Shown here: piece after piece, positions 26,442 to 35,163 of the stretch
Numbering within the stretch: position 1 is the first letter of the stretch
Layout: each line of letters starts with the position of its first letter
NCBI RefSeq assembly: GCF_001687325.1
Contig: NZ_LZRD01000004.1
Location: 265,060-329,059, forward strand
Origin: Streptomyces sp. PTY087I2
GTDB taxonomy: Bacteria > Actinomycetota > Actinomycetes > Streptomycetales > Streptomycetaceae
Length of the DNA stretch: 64,000 nucleotides
Direction: 5' to 3'
Program-made: the position numbers and the translations under genes
The notes under the pieces: generated by a model
Told to the model about the DNA's origin: nothing
Database searches by the model: none
What the model saw: the letters and a program-made list of their open reading frames with translations, nothing else

Positions 26442-27476
26442 TCAGCGGCCGGGGGCCCGGAGCCAGTTCGTCGTGTACGTGTCGATCTCCTCGGCCAGCT
26501 TCCGCTTGCCCGCCGGGTCCAGGAACGAGGCCTCCACGGCGTTCTTCGCGAGGTCCGCGATACCGCGCTCGTCCAGCTCCAGCAGCCGGGCCGCCACCGT
26601 GTACTCGTTGTTGAGGTCGGTGCCGAACATCGGCGGGTCGTCGCTGTTGACCGTCACCAGCACCCCCGCCTGGACCATCTCGCGGATCGGGTGCCGCTCG
26701 ATGTCGGTGACCGCGCGGGTGGCGATGTTCGACGTCGGGCAGACCTCCAGGGCGATCCGGTGCTCGGCCAGGTGCTCCAGCAGCTTCGGGTCCTGCACGG
26801 AGCTGGTGCCGTGCCCGATGCGCTCGGCGCGCAGCGCGGTCAGCGCGTCCCAGACCGTCTGCGGCCCGGTGGTCTCCCCGGCGTGCGGCACCGAGTGCAG
26901 GCCCTCGGCGATGGCCCGGTCGAAGTAGGGCTTGAACTGCGGGCGCTCCACCCCGATCTCCGGCCCGCCCAGACCGAACGAGACGAGCCCGTCGGGCCGC
27001 CGCTCCACCGCGAGCCGGGCGGTCTCCTCGGCCGCCTGGAGCCCTGCCTCGCCCGGGATGTCGAAGCACCAGCGCAGGACCACGCCCAGTTCGGCCTCCG
27101 CGGCCTTGCGGGCGTCCTCGATGGCCTCCATGAACCCGACCTCGGGGATGCCCCGGCGGGTCGAGCTGAACGGGGTCACGGTCAGCTCCGCGTACCGGAT
27201 GTTCTGCCGGGCCATGTCCCGCGCCACCTCGAAGGTCAGCAGCCGGACGTCCTCGGGGGTGCGGACGAGGTCCACCACCGACAGATAGACCTCGATGAAG
27301 TGCGCGAAGTCGGTGAAGGTGAAGTAGTCCGCCAGCGCCTCCGGATCCGTGGGGACCTTGGAGTCCGGGTGGCGGGCGGCCAGCTCGGCGACGATCCGGG
27401 GCGAGGCCGACCCGACGTGGTGGACATGGAGCTCGGCCTTGGGCAGCCCGGCGATGAAGGGGTGCGGATCGGTCAT
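26442..27476 (-). CDS. Adenosine deaminase-family hydrolase; candidate aminodeoxyfutalosine deaminase
   Basis: A 344-residue member of the adenosine/AMP deaminase group (COG1816). Metal and catalytic residues are H17 and H19 (ELHVHHVGS), H198 and E201 (HAGE), H222 (GHG) and D279-D280 (NSDDP). The N-terminal motif, normally HxHL(D/E)G in adenosine deaminases, is HVHHVG, so the residue that contacts the substrate purine differs. I recall streptomycete members of this subgroup deaminating 6-aminodeoxyfutalosine in the futalosine menaquinone pathway, which makes that activity a serious alternative. ATG 27476 has GGGAG upstream; longer frames to 27788 are unsupported. It is divergent from a DUF4190 protein. 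Confidence 0.85.
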   Translation of the reverse strand: MTDPHPFIAGLPKAELHVHHVGSASPRIVAELAARHPDSKVPTDPEALADYFTFTDFAHFIEVYLSVVDLVRTPEDVRLLTFEVARDMARQNIRYAELTVTPFSSTRRGIPEVGFMEAIEDARKAAEAELGVVLRWCFDIPGEAGLQAAEETARLAVERRPDGLVSFGLGGPEIGVERPQFKPYFDRAIAEGLHSVPHAGETTGPQTVWDALTALRAERIGHGTSSVQDPKLLEHLAEHRIALEVCPTSNIATRAVTDIERHPIREMVQAGVLVTVNSDDPPMFGTDLNNEYTVAARLLELDERGIADLAKNAVEASFLDPAGKRKLAEEIDTYTTNWLRAPGR

Positions 27477-27597
27477 CGGAAATCTCCCGGTTCGGCGTGA
27501 CATCGGCCGGGCGTACCGGCCGCACCGATCATCGCAGGCGGCGTCCGGGCCCGTCAGGCCTGGCCGTAGCATGACGGGACCACGATGGGGGAGGCCC

Positions 27598-28314
27598 ATG
27601 TCAGAGAACACAGAGCAGCCCGGGGGCGGGGCCGCGCCGCGCGATCCGTGGGCACCGCCGGACAGCACCAGGGTGGATCTGGGCAAGCAGGGCGGGCAGA
27701 CGCCGCCGCCCGCCGCGCACACGCCGCCCGCGGTCCACGACCAGCCGACCGTGACGTCCATGCCGAGCGCCGGACCGGGGGACGGCACCGGCCCGATACC
27801 CCGGGCCGGGGGCTTCGGGGCGCCCGCGGACGTACCGCCGCCGCCGATCGGCCCGAACGGCCCCGGCCACGCGGGCCCGCCGCCCGCCGCGCACTACGGC
27901 TACCCGGCCCCGCCCGCGCAGCCGTACGGCGGATACCCGGGTTACGGCGCCTACGGCGTCGGTCCGGGCGCCTGGGGTCCGGCGCCCAACAACGGTCTGG
28001 GCACGGCGGCGATGGTGATCGGCATCATCTCCGTGGTCGGCTTCTGCCTCTACGGCCTCAACATCATCCTCGGCATCCTCGCGCTGATCTTCGGCATCAT
28101 CGGCCTCGGCCGTGCCAAGCGCGGCGAGGCCACCAACCGGGGCATGGCGCTCGCCGGGGTCATCCTCGGCTCCGTCGGCATCGTCGTCGGCGCCGCGATC
28201 CTCGGCCTGATCATCTGGGCCGCGACGACGGCCGACCGGGACAGCGACCGGGACTACGACAGCGATTACGACGACCCGTTCGCCACGTCGCTGGTCGTCG
28301 AGGACCGCCGCTAG
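27598..28314 (+). CDS. DUF4190-type membrane protein
   Basis: A 238-residue protein. The first ~135 residues are Pro/Gly/Ala-rich and disordered, with Tyr-Gly repeats (QPYGGYPGYGAYGVG). Two membrane helices with the DUF4190 pattern follow (AAMVIGIISVVGFCLYGLNI; LGRAKRGEATNRGMALAGV; a helix at VGAAILGLIIWAA), and then an acidic Asp-rich tail (DRDSDRDYDSDYDD). ATG 27598 follows GGGGGAGG. Proteins of this type are common and uncharacterised in actinobacteria. It is divergent from the deaminase gene with 121 bp between. Confidence 0.8.
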   Translation: MSENTEQPGGGAAPRDPWAPPDSTRVDLGKQGGQTPPPAAHTPPAVHDQPTVTSMPSAGPGDGTGPIPRAGGFGAPADVPPPPIGPNGPGHAGPPPAAHYGYPAPPAQPYGGYPGYGAYGVGPGAWGPAPNNGLGTAAMVIGIISVVGFCLYGLNIILGILALIFGIIGLGRAKRGEATNRGMALAGVILGSVGIVVGAAILGLIIWAATTADRDSDRDYDSDYDDPFATSLVVEDRR

Positions 28315-28371
28315 CGGACCCAGCACACGGCCGCGAGGACCGCCGCCAGCGGATCCCGCACACCGCCGCTA

Positions 28372-28567
28372 CGCCCGGCCGGGCAGGGACCGTCCTGGAG
28401 GCGACCAGCAGGTCACGCAGCTGCGCGAGCCACGCCCGGCCGGGCAGAGGGACCCGTCCCCCGCCCGGCCGGGCGCGTCACAGCGGGGCGAGGCCCCGCC
28501 TCAGCCCGTCGCGCCCGCCGCCCGCCCGTGTCGCCGCGGCCCGGCACCTCAGCCCGTCGCGCCCGCC
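28372..28567. repeat. Three CGCCCGGCCGGGC palindromes and a 21-bp direct repeat
   Basis: CGCCCGGCCGGGC occurs at 28372-28384, 28433-28445 and 28462-28474; its 12-bp core is a perfect palindrome. CCTCAGCCCGTCGCGCCCGCC occurs at 28499-28519 and 28547-28567; the second copy is the 3' end of the NADAR gene including its stop codon. The region 28315-28548 holds no gene. The structures could terminate both converging genes. Confidence 0.7.
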
Positions 28568-29106
28568 CGCAGCCTCTCCCGCGCCTCCATCAGCGCGAAG
28601 CCCAGCAGATTCTTCCCCCGCCATTCCTGCGGCCGCTCCGTCCGCGCGTCGTCCGCCGCGAGCCCGATGCCCCAGATCCGGTCCAGCGGGGACGCCTCCA
28701 CCAGCACGCGGTCACCGGTGGACAGCAGATAGCCGGCCAGCTCCGGGTCCTGCCCGAACTTGTGCACGCTGCCCTCCACCACCAGGGCGAACCGCTCCCG
28801 TATCCACACGTCCTCGTCGAAGCCGCGCACCAGCCGCCCCGCCTTCTTCGCCGCCGCCGGGCTCTTCGCGGTCACCGCCGCCGCCTCGGCCTCCGCATCG
28901 CCGAAGAGCCGCGCCTTGCCCGCCATCATCCAGTGCTCGGCGCTCGCATACGTCACCCCGTCCACCGTGAACGGCGACGGCCACCACTGGCTCAGACAGC
29001 TCGGCCCGATCTGCCCGTCCGGGCGCGGGCGGTGCCCCCAGAACGGCAGATACTTCACCCGCTTGCCCCGCGCCACGTCCGCCAGAAGTTCATCGATCGG
29101 TCCCAT
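28549..29106 (-). CDS. NADAR family protein (DUF1768/YbiA-like)
   Basis: A 185-residue NADAR-domain protein: the core SQWWPSPFTVDGVTYASAEH, WMMAGKARLFGD, KFGQDPELAGYLLSTGDRVL and the active-site-like SPLDRIWGIGL are all recognisable. NADAR enzymes are known as N-glycosidases that remove toxic early riboflavin intermediates, and some remove ADP-ribose from nucleic acids; which applies here cannot be read from sequence. I choose ATG 29106 (MGPIDELLAD); a GTG at 29163 would add 19 residues of low conservation. No ribosome site is seen and CACACT lies 7 nt upstream, so it may be leaderless. The stop codon lies in a 21-bp repeat. Confidence 0.82.
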   Translation of the reverse strand: MGPIDELLADVARGKRVKYLPFWGHRPRPDGQIGPSCLSQWWPSPFTVDGVTYASAEHWMMAGKARLFGDAEAEAAAVTAKSPAAAKKAGRLVRGFDEDVWIRERFALVVEGSVHKFGQDPELAGYLLSTGDRVLVEASPLDRIWGIGLAADDARTERPQEWRGKNLLGFALMEARERLRAGATG

Positions 29107-29178
29107 GCATGTGAGTGTGGCATCCGCCACTGACACTCCGTACGGGGATTTCCGCACCGACACGACACATGGTCGACA

Positions 29179-29222
29179 GATTCCGTCGCGTAACCAAAAG
29201 GCAACAACGGAATCACTTGTTG
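29179..29222 (+). promoter_or_regulatory. GlnR-box-like operator with nested inverted repeats
   Basis: GTAAC (29190), N6, GCAAC (29201), N6, ATCAC (29212) follows the a-site/b-site spacing of Streptomyces GlnR boxes (GTnAC-n6-GaAAC). The same stretch contains GATTCCGT/ACGGAATC (29179-29186, 29207-29214) and CAACAA/TTGTTG (29202-29207, 29217-29222). It is unusually AT-rich for this genome and lies ~90-130 bp before the dehydrogenase start. Nitrogen control of the polyamine genes is the inference. Confidence 0.5.
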
Positions 29223-29312
29223 GGCGTGAACCCCTCTGTCAGGATCGGCACTCAATTCACGAAGAAGCTACGCCGACCCCGCCCAGCGGGTACAGCGGCG
29301 GAGGAGAGCGTC

Positions 29313-30827
29313 ATGAGCAACGGCTTCCAGGTTCAGGACCGCTTCGCGGAAGGTGCGCAGTACATCGGCGGCAAGCTGCTCCCCGGCACGTCCGGCCGCC
29401 ACCACGACATCGTGAACCCCGCGACCGGCGAGAGCGTGCTCCGCTACGAGCTGGCGGGCACCGAGGACGTGGACGCGGCCGTCGCCGCCGCCCGCGCGGC
29501 CTTCCCCGGCTGGTCCGGCGCCACCCCCGGCGAACGCTCCGACGCCCTGCACCGCTTCGCCGCCGTCCTCGCCGAGCAGGCCGACGACTTCGCGTACGCC
29601 GAGTCGCTCCAGTGCGGCAAGCCGATCAAGCTCTCCACCGAGTTCGACGTGCCCGGCACCGTCGACAACGCCGCCTTCTTCGCGGGCGCCGCCCGCCATC
29701 TGGAGGGCAAGGCCGCCGCCGAGTACGACGGCGACCACACCTCGTACGTACGGCGTGAGGCGATCGGCGTCGTCGGCTCCATCGCCCCCTGGAACTACCC
29801 GCTCCAGATGGCCGCCTGGAAGATCCTCCCGGCCGTCGCCGCGGGCAACACCATCGTCCTCAAGCCCGCCGAACTCACCCCGCTGACCTCGCTGATGTTC
29901 GCCCAGGCCGCCACCGAGGCCGGTATCCCCGACGGGGTCATCAACATCGTCACCGGCGCCGGCAAGGAGGCCGGCGAGCACCTGGTGGGCCACCCCGACG
30001 TCGTGATGACCTCCTTCACCGGCTCCACCGCCGTCGGCAAGCGCGTCGCCGAGATCGCCACCGCCACCGTCAAACGCCTCCACCTGGAACTCGGCGGCAA
30101 GGCCCCCTTCGTGGTCTTCGACGACGCCGACCTGGAGGCCGCCGTCCACGGCGCGGTCGCCGGATCCCTCATCAACACCGGCCAGGACTGCACTGCCGCC
30201 ACCCGCGCCTACGTCCAGCGCCCGCTCTACGACGCCTTCGTCCGCGACGTCGCGGCCCTCATGGAGACTGTCCGCCTCGGCGACCCCTTTGACGCGGCCA
30301 CCGACCTCGGCCCCCTCATCAGCCACGCCCAGCGCGACCGGGCCGCCGCCTTCGTCGAGCGCGCCCGCGGCTACGCCCGGGTCGTCACCGGCGGCGAGGC
30401 CCCCGGCGGTGACCTCGCCGACGGCGCGTACTACCGGCCGACCCTCATCGCCGACGCCGCCCAGGACAGCGAGGTCGTCCAGTCGGAGATCTTCGGCCCG
30501 GTCCTGGTCGTCCTCCCCTTCGACACCGACGACGAGGGCATCGCGCTCGCCAACGACACCCCGTACGGACTGGCCGCCTCCGCCTGGACCCGCGACCTGT
30601 ACCGCGCGAACCGCGCCACCCGCGAGATCCAGGCGGGCTGTGTGTGGGTGAACGACCACATCCCGATCCTCTCCGAGATGCCGCACGGCGGATACAAGGC
30701 CAGTGGCTTCGGCAAGGACATGTCGGCGTACTCCTTCGAGGAGTACACGCAGGTCAAGCACGTCATGTACGACAACACCGCGGTCGCCCGCAAGGACTGG
30801 CACCGCACGATCTTCGGGGACCGATAG
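29313..30827 (+). CDS. Aminobutyraldehyde/betaine aldehyde dehydrogenase-like ALDH, copy 2
   Basis: A 504-residue aldehyde dehydrogenase of the aminoaldehyde group. Catalytic Cys in SLINTGQDCTAATRAYV, Glu in HLELGGKAPFVVFDDAD, cofactor segment in IAPWNYPLQMAAWK. It parallels the copy at 21907 but has a longer C-tail (DNTAVARKDWHRTIFG). ATG 29313 follows GGAGGAG; the frame open back to 29115 has no homology. It opens a run of same-strand genes with a polyamine-binding protein, PotABC and an FAD oxidase, so it probably oxidises the aminoaldehyde released by that oxidase. A GlnR-box-like sequence precedes it. Confidence 0.88.
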   Translation: MSNGFQVQDRFAEGAQYIGGKLLPGTSGRHHDIVNPATGESVLRYELAGTEDVDAAVAAARAAFPGWSGATPGERSDALHRFAAVLAEQADDFAYAESLQCGKPIKLSTEFDVPGTVDNAAFFAGAARHLEGKAAAEYDGDHTSYVRREAIGVVGSIAPWNYPLQMAAWKILPAVAAGNTIVLKPAELTPLTSLMFAQAATEAGIPDGVINIVTGAGKEAGEHLVGHPDVVMTSFTGSTAVGKRVAEIATATVKRLHLELGGKAPFVVFDDADLEAAVHGAVAGSLINTGQDCTAATRAYVQRPLYDAFVRDVAALMETVRLGDPFDAATDLGPLISHAQRDRAAAFVERARGYARVVTGGEAPGGDLADGAYYRPTLIADAAQDSEVVQSEIFGPVLVVLPFDTDDEGIALANDTPYGLAASAWTRDLYRANRATREIQAGCVWVNDHIPILSEMPHGGYKASGFGKDMSAYSFEEYTQVKHVMYDNTAVARKDWHRTIFGDR

Positions 30828-30842
30828 AAGCTGCCGCATCCC

Positions 30843-30870
30843 GGGGGCCCGTCCACGACCGCGGGCCCCC
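30843..30870 (+). terminator. Hairpin between ALDH2 and binding-protein gene
   Basis: GGGGGCCCG (30843-30851) pairs with CGGGCCCCC (30862-30870). It ends 31 bp before the next start codon, so it may attenuate or insulate the transporter operon. Confidence 0.7.
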
Positions 30871-30901
30871 GCGGCCTCCCACCCGAAAGGGCAAACAGCG
30901 T

Positions 30902-32149
30902 ATGGAGAGTTACGAGCCCGAGCGCCTCACGCCGGTCCAACTGGCGGCCATGAGGCGATCCCTGACCAGCGGACGCGGGGCCCTCACCCGCCGTTCCCTG
31001 CTGCGCGCCTCCGGCATGGGCGCCCTCGCGCTGGGCGGCATAGCCACCCTCGGCGCCTGCGGCATCCCGCCCGCCGGACGCGCCGAGGGAGCAGCCGCCG
31101 CCGACGACCACTCGGAGCGGGAGAAGGTGGTGAACTTCTCCAACTGGACCGAGTACATGGACGTCAGCGACGACGAGAAGAGCCGCCCCACCCTCGCGGC
31201 CTTCACCAAGCGGACGGGCATCAAGGTCAAGTACACCGAGGACATCAACGACAACGTCGAGTTCTTCGGGAAGATCAAACCGCAGCTCGCGGCCGGGCAG
31301 GACACCGGACGCGACCTCATCTGCGTCACCGACTGGCTGGCCGCCCGGATCATCCGGCTCGGCTGGGCCCAGAAGCTCGACGCCTCCAACCTCCCGCACG
31401 CCTTCGCCAACGTCTCCGCCCAGTTCCGCAGCCCCGACTGGGACCCCGGCCGCGCCTACTCCTACCCCTGGACCGGCATCCCCACGGTCATCGCGTACAA
31501 CGCGAAGGCCACCGGCGGCCGCAAGGTCGACTCCGTCACCCAGCTCCTCGACGACCCGAAGCTCAAGGGCCGCGTCTCCTTCCTCTCCGAGATGCGCGAC
31601 ACCGTCGGCATGACCCTCCTCGACCAGGGCAAGGACCCGGGGAAGTTCACCGACGCCGACTTCGACGGCGCGATCGGCCGCCTCCAGAAGGCCGTCGACA
31701 AGAAGCAGATCCGCCGCTTCACCGGCAACGACTACACCGCCGACCTCAGCAAGGGCGACATCGCCGCCTGTGTCGGCTGGGCCGGGGACATCATCCAGCT
31801 CCAGGCCGACAACCCGGACATCAAGTTCGCCATCCCGGCCGCCGGTTACATCATCTCCAGCGACAGCCTCCTGGTCCCCGCGCAGGCCCGGCACAAGACC
31901 AACGCCGAGAAGCTCATCGACTACTACTACGAGCCGCCGGTCGCCGCCCAGCTCGCCGCGTACATCAACTACGTCTGCCCGGTCGACGGCGTACGCGAGG
32001 AACTGGCGAAGATCGACAAGTCGATGGCCTCCAACACCCTGATCCTCCCCGACAAGGAGATGGCGTCGAAGTCCCGCGCCTTCCGCTCCCTGAGTACGGA
32101 GGAAGAGACGGCGTACGAGGAGAAGTTCGCCAAACTTATCGGCGCCTGA
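30902..32149 (+). CDS. Polyamine ABC transporter substrate-binding protein (Tat lipoprotein), copy 2
   Basis: A 415-residue PotD/PotF-like protein. After a ~28-residue cytoplasmic leader comes a twin-arginine signal (TRRSLLRASGMGALALGG) and a lipobox with Cys 53 (LGAC). The mature part is homologous along its length to the protein at 23517-24680 (NFSNWTEYMDVSDDE, RRFTGNDYTADLSKGD, YYYEPPVAAQLAAYINYVCP). ATG 30902 has AAAGGG ~12 nt upstream. It is followed by potA, potB and potC homologues, so it is the dedicated receptor of this transporter; the long pre-signal leader is typical of streptomycete members. Confidence 0.92.
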   Translation: MESYEPERLTPVQLAAMRRSLTSGRGALTRRSLLRASGMGALALGGIATLGACGIPPAGRAEGAAAADDHSEREKVVNFSNWTEYMDVSDDEKSRPTLAAFTKRTGIKVKYTEDINDNVEFFGKIKPQLAAGQDTGRDLICVTDWLAARIIRLGWAQKLDASNLPHAFANVSAQFRSPDWDPGRAYSYPWTGIPTVIAYNAKATGGRKVDSVTQLLDDPKLKGRVSFLSEMRDTVGMTLLDQGKDPGKFTDADFDGAIGRLQKAVDKKQIRRFTGNDYTADLSKGDIAACVGWAGDIIQLQADNPDIKFAIPAAGYIISSDSLLVPAQARHKTNAEKLIDYYYEPPVAAQLAAYINYVCPVDGVREELAKIDKSMASNTLILPDKEMASKSRAFRSLSTEEETAYEEKFAKLIGA

Positions 32150-32244
32150 CCCGGCGCCCCGGCCACCGGCCCCGCCGCGGGCCGCGCCCCTTCCGCCCGG
32201 TCACCCCTTCCTCACCTCCCCCGAACACACTGGGACCGCGACCC

Positions 32245-33399
32245 ATGACACAGCAGCAGACCGCCGGCGGCGATGTCCGCCTCGCCGGTATCAGCAAGAC
32301 CTACGGCTCCTTCACCGCCGTGCACCCGCTCGACCTGACCGTTCCCCAGGGCTCCTTCTTCGCCCTGCTCGGCGCCTCCGGCTGCGGCAAGACCACCACC
32401 CTGCGGATGATCGCGGGCCTGGAGGAGGCCACCACCGGCACGGTGTTCCTCGGCGACCGGGACATCACCGACCTGCCCCCGTACAAGCGGCCCGTCAACA
32501 CCGTCTTCCAGAGCTACGCGCTCTTCCCGCACCTCGACATCACCGAGAACGTCGCCTTCGGGCTGCGGCGGCGCGGCATCAAGTCGGTGAAGAAGCAGGT
32601 CGACGAGATGCTGGAGCTGGTCCAGCTCGGGGACTTCGCCCGCCGCAAACCGCACCAGCTCTCCGGCGGCCAGCAGCAGCGCGTCGCCGTCGCCCGCGCG
32701 CTCATCAACCACCCGCAGGTCCTGCTGCTCGACGAACCGCTCGGCGCCCTCGACCTCAAGCTCCGCCGCCAGATGCAGCTGGAGCTCAAGCGCATCCAGA
32801 CCGAGGTCGGCATCACCTTCGTGCACGTCACCCACGACCAGGAGGAGGCCATGACCATGGCCGACACCGTCGCGGTGATGAACGGCGGCCGCGTCGAGCA
32901 GCTCGGCGCCCCCGCCGACCTCTACGAGAACCCGCGCACCACCTTCGTCGCCAACTTCCTCGGCACCTCCAACCTCATCGAGGGCGAGATCGTCTCCACC
33001 GGCGACGACCTGGTGGTGGCCGCGGGCGGCGGGAAGCTCTCGCTGCCCCGCGAGCGATGTTCGGCCTCCTCCACCAGCGGCGGCGGCCGGCTTCTCCTCG
33101 GTATCCGGCCGGAGAAGATATCGCTCGCCCACGCGGACGACGCCGACTCCGTCCCCGCCGGCCGCAACCGCGTCACCGGCCGCGTCACCGACTCCAGCTT
33201 CATCGGCGTCTCCACCCAGTACGTCGTCGAGAGCCCGGCCGGAACCGCCCTCCAGGTGTACGAGCAGAACATCGAGCGCGACACCCGCCTGGTGCCCGGC
33301 GCCGAGGTCGTCCTGCACTGGAACCCCGCCCACACCTTCGGACTCGACGCCGCCCAGGACATCGACGCGGGCGCCACCAGCGTGGAGGACGCGGAATGA
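32245..33399 (+). CDS. potA: Polyamine ABC transporter ATP-binding protein
   Basis: A 384-residue PotA-type ATPase. Walker A GASGCGKT (43-50), signature LSGGQQQR, Walker B LLLDEP, H-loop THD, then a C-terminal TOBE domain (LLLGIRPEKISLAHAD onwards) as in PotA/PotG. A Ser/Gly-rich patch near residues 270-285 (SASSTSGGG) loosens the join. It lies 95 bp after the binding-protein gene and overlaps the next permease by four bases (ATGA). It powers uptake through the PotB/PotC pair. The substrate is inferred from family and neighbours. Confidence 0.93.
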   Translation: MTQQQTAGGDVRLAGISKTYGSFTAVHPLDLTVPQGSFFALLGASGCGKTTTLRMIAGLEEATTGTVFLGDRDITDLPPYKRPVNTVFQSYALFPHLDITENVAFGLRRRGIKSVKKQVDEMLELVQLGDFARRKPHQLSGGQQQRVAVARALINHPQVLLLDEPLGALDLKLRRQMQLELKRIQTEVGITFVHVTHDQEEAMTMADTVAVMNGGRVEQLGAPADLYENPRTTFVANFLGTSNLIEGEIVSTGDDLVVAAGGGKLSLPRERCSASSTSGGGRLLLGIRPEKISLAHADDADSVPAGRNRVTGRVTDSSFIGVSTQYVVESPAGTALQVYEQNIERDTRLVPGAEVVLHWNPAHTFGLDAAQDIDAGATSVEDAE

Positions 33400-34337
33400 G
33401 CGCCACCGAGGCGCCGCCCGCGCCGTCCCCGAAGCCCGAGGAGCCCCGGGAGCTCACGCTCCGCAAGCCCTCCACCCGCAAACGGCTCGTCCCCTACTGG
33501 CTGCTGCTCCCCGGCATCCTCTGGCTGCTCGTCTTCTTCGCCCTGCCGCTCGTCTACCAGGCCTCCACCTCCGTACAGACCGGTTCGCTGGAGGAGGGCT
33601 TCGAGGTCACCTGGCACTTCCAGACGTACGTCGACGCGCTGCGCGAGTACTACCCGCAGTTCATCCGGTCCCTGCTGTACGCGGGCACCGCCACGATCCT
33701 GTGTCTGCTGCTCGGCTACCCGCTTGCCTACCTCATCGCGTTCAAGGCGGGCCGCTGGCGCAACCTCGTGCTCGTGCTGGTCATCGCCCCGTTCTTCACC
33801 AGCTTCCTCATCCGTACGCTCGCCTGGAAGACGATCCTCGCCGACGGCGGCGCGGTCGTGGACGTGCTCAACACCCTGCACATCCTGGACGTCACCAGCT
33901 GGCTCGGCTGGACCGAGTCCAACCGGGTCCTCGCCACCCCGATGGCGGTCGTCTGCGGTCTGACGTACAACTTCCTGCCGTTCATGATCCTGCCGCTCTA
34001 CACCTCGCTGGAGCGGATCGACGGCCGGCTGCACGAGGCGGCGGGCGACCTCTACGCCACCCCCGCCACCACCTTCCGTAAGGTGACGTTCCCGCTCTCC
34101 ATGCCCGGCGTCGTCTCCGGCACCCTGCTGACCTTCATCCCGGCCAGCGGCGACTACGTCAACGCCGAACTGCTGGGCTCCACCGACACCAAGATGGTCG
34201 GCAGCGTCATCCAGAGCCAGTTCCTGCGGGTCCTGGACTATCCGACGGCCGCCGCGCTCTCGTTCATCCTCATGGCGATCGTCCTGCTGATGGTCACCTT
34301 CTACATCCGCCGCTCCGGGACGGAGGACCTGGTCTGA
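33396..34337 (+). CDS. potB: Polyamine ABC transporter permease PotB-like
   Basis: A 313-residue permease with six membrane helices after a ~40-residue Pro-rich N-terminus. The EAA coupling loop reads HEAAGDLYATPATTFRKVTF (about residues 212-231). The order ATPase-PotB-PotC and the ATGA overlap with potA show a single operon. The ATG at 33396 lies inside the potA stop region. It forms a heterodimer with the downstream PotC-like protein. Confidence 0.93.
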   Translation: MSATEAPPAPSPKPEEPRELTLRKPSTRKRLVPYWLLLPGILWLLVFFALPLVYQASTSVQTGSLEEGFEVTWHFQTYVDALREYYPQFIRSLLYAGTATILCLLLGYPLAYLIAFKAGRWRNLVLVLVIAPFFTSFLIRTLAWKTILADGGAVVDVLNTLHILDVTSWLGWTESNRVLATPMAVVCGLTYNFLPFMILPLYTSLERIDGRLHEAAGDLYATPATTFRKVTFPLSMPGVVSGTLLTFIPASGDYVNAELLGSTDTKMVGSVIQSQFLRVLDYPTAAALSFILMAIVLLMVTFYIRRSGTEDLV

Positions 34338-35140
34338 TGCCCGTACTGCGCTGGATACGCCGGAACCTGGTCGTCATCGCGGGTCTGCTGACCCTCGCGT
34401 ACATGATCCTGCCGAACATCGTCGTCATGGTGTTCTCGTTCAACAAGCCCAAGGGGCGGTTCAACTACGAGTGGCAGCGGTTCTCGCTGGACGCCTGGAA
34501 GGACCCCTGCGGCGTCGCCGACATGTGCGGCTCGCTCTCGCTCTCCCTCCAGATCGCCTTCTGGGCGACCCTGGGAGCGACCGCGCTCGGCACGGCGGTC
34601 GCCTTCGCGCTGGTCCGCTACCGCTTCCGGGCGCGCGGCGCGATCAGCTCGCTGATCTTCCTGCCGATGGCGATGCCCGAGGTCGTCATGGCCGCTTCCC
34701 TGCTCACCCTCTTCCTGAACATGGGCGCCCAGCTCGGTTTCTGGACCGTGCTGATCGCGCACATCATGTTCTGCCTCAGCTTCGTGGTGACCGCCGTCAA
34801 GGCGCGCGTCATGTCGATGGACCCGAGACTGGAGGAAGCCGCCCGCGACCTGTACGCGGGTCCCGTGCAGACCTTCGTACGGGTGACCCTTCCCATCGCC
34901 GCCCCCGGCATCGCGGCGGGAGCGCTGCTCGCTTTCGCGCTCTCGTTCGACGATTTCATCATCACGAATTTCAACGCGGGCTCCACCGTCACGTTCCCCA
35001 TGTTCGTCTGGGGATCGGCCCAGCGCGGCACGCCCGTGCAGATCAATGTCATCGGCACCGCCATGTTCATCATTGCGGTACTGATGGTTCTCGTCGGCCA
35101 GCTCATCGCGAACCGGCGAAAGAGCACCGCTCGAACCTGA
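34337..35140 (+). CDS. potC: Polyamine ABC transporter permease PotC-like
   Basis: A 267-residue permease with six helices; the EAA loop is EEAARDLYAGPVQTFVRVTL. The start ATG overlaps the potB stop (TGATG). The last helix contains FALSFDDFIITNFNAG, a sequence typical of PotC/PotI. The operon continues after 23 bp into the FAD oxidase gene, linking uptake with catabolism. Confidence 0.93.
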   Translation: MPVLRWIRRNLVVIAGLLTLAYMILPNIVVMVFSFNKPKGRFNYEWQRFSLDAWKDPCGVADMCGSLSLSLQIAFWATLGATALGTAVAFALVRYRFRARGAISSLIFLPMAMPEVVMAASLLTLFLNMGAQLGFWTVLIAHIMFCLSFVVTAVKARVMSMDPRLEEAARDLYAGPVQTFVRVTLPIAAPGIAAGALLAFALSFDDFIITNFNAGSTVTFPMFVWGSAQRGTPVQINVIGTAMFIIAVLMVLVGQLIANRRKSTART

Positions 35141-35163
35141 AATTCCTGAAGGAGTTGGAAACC

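Noticed and set aside
28372..28474. Possible CRISPR-like spacing of the CGCCCGGCCGGGC palindromes
   Set aside because: Only three copies of 13 bp with unequal gaps of 48 and 16 bp, and no cas genes.
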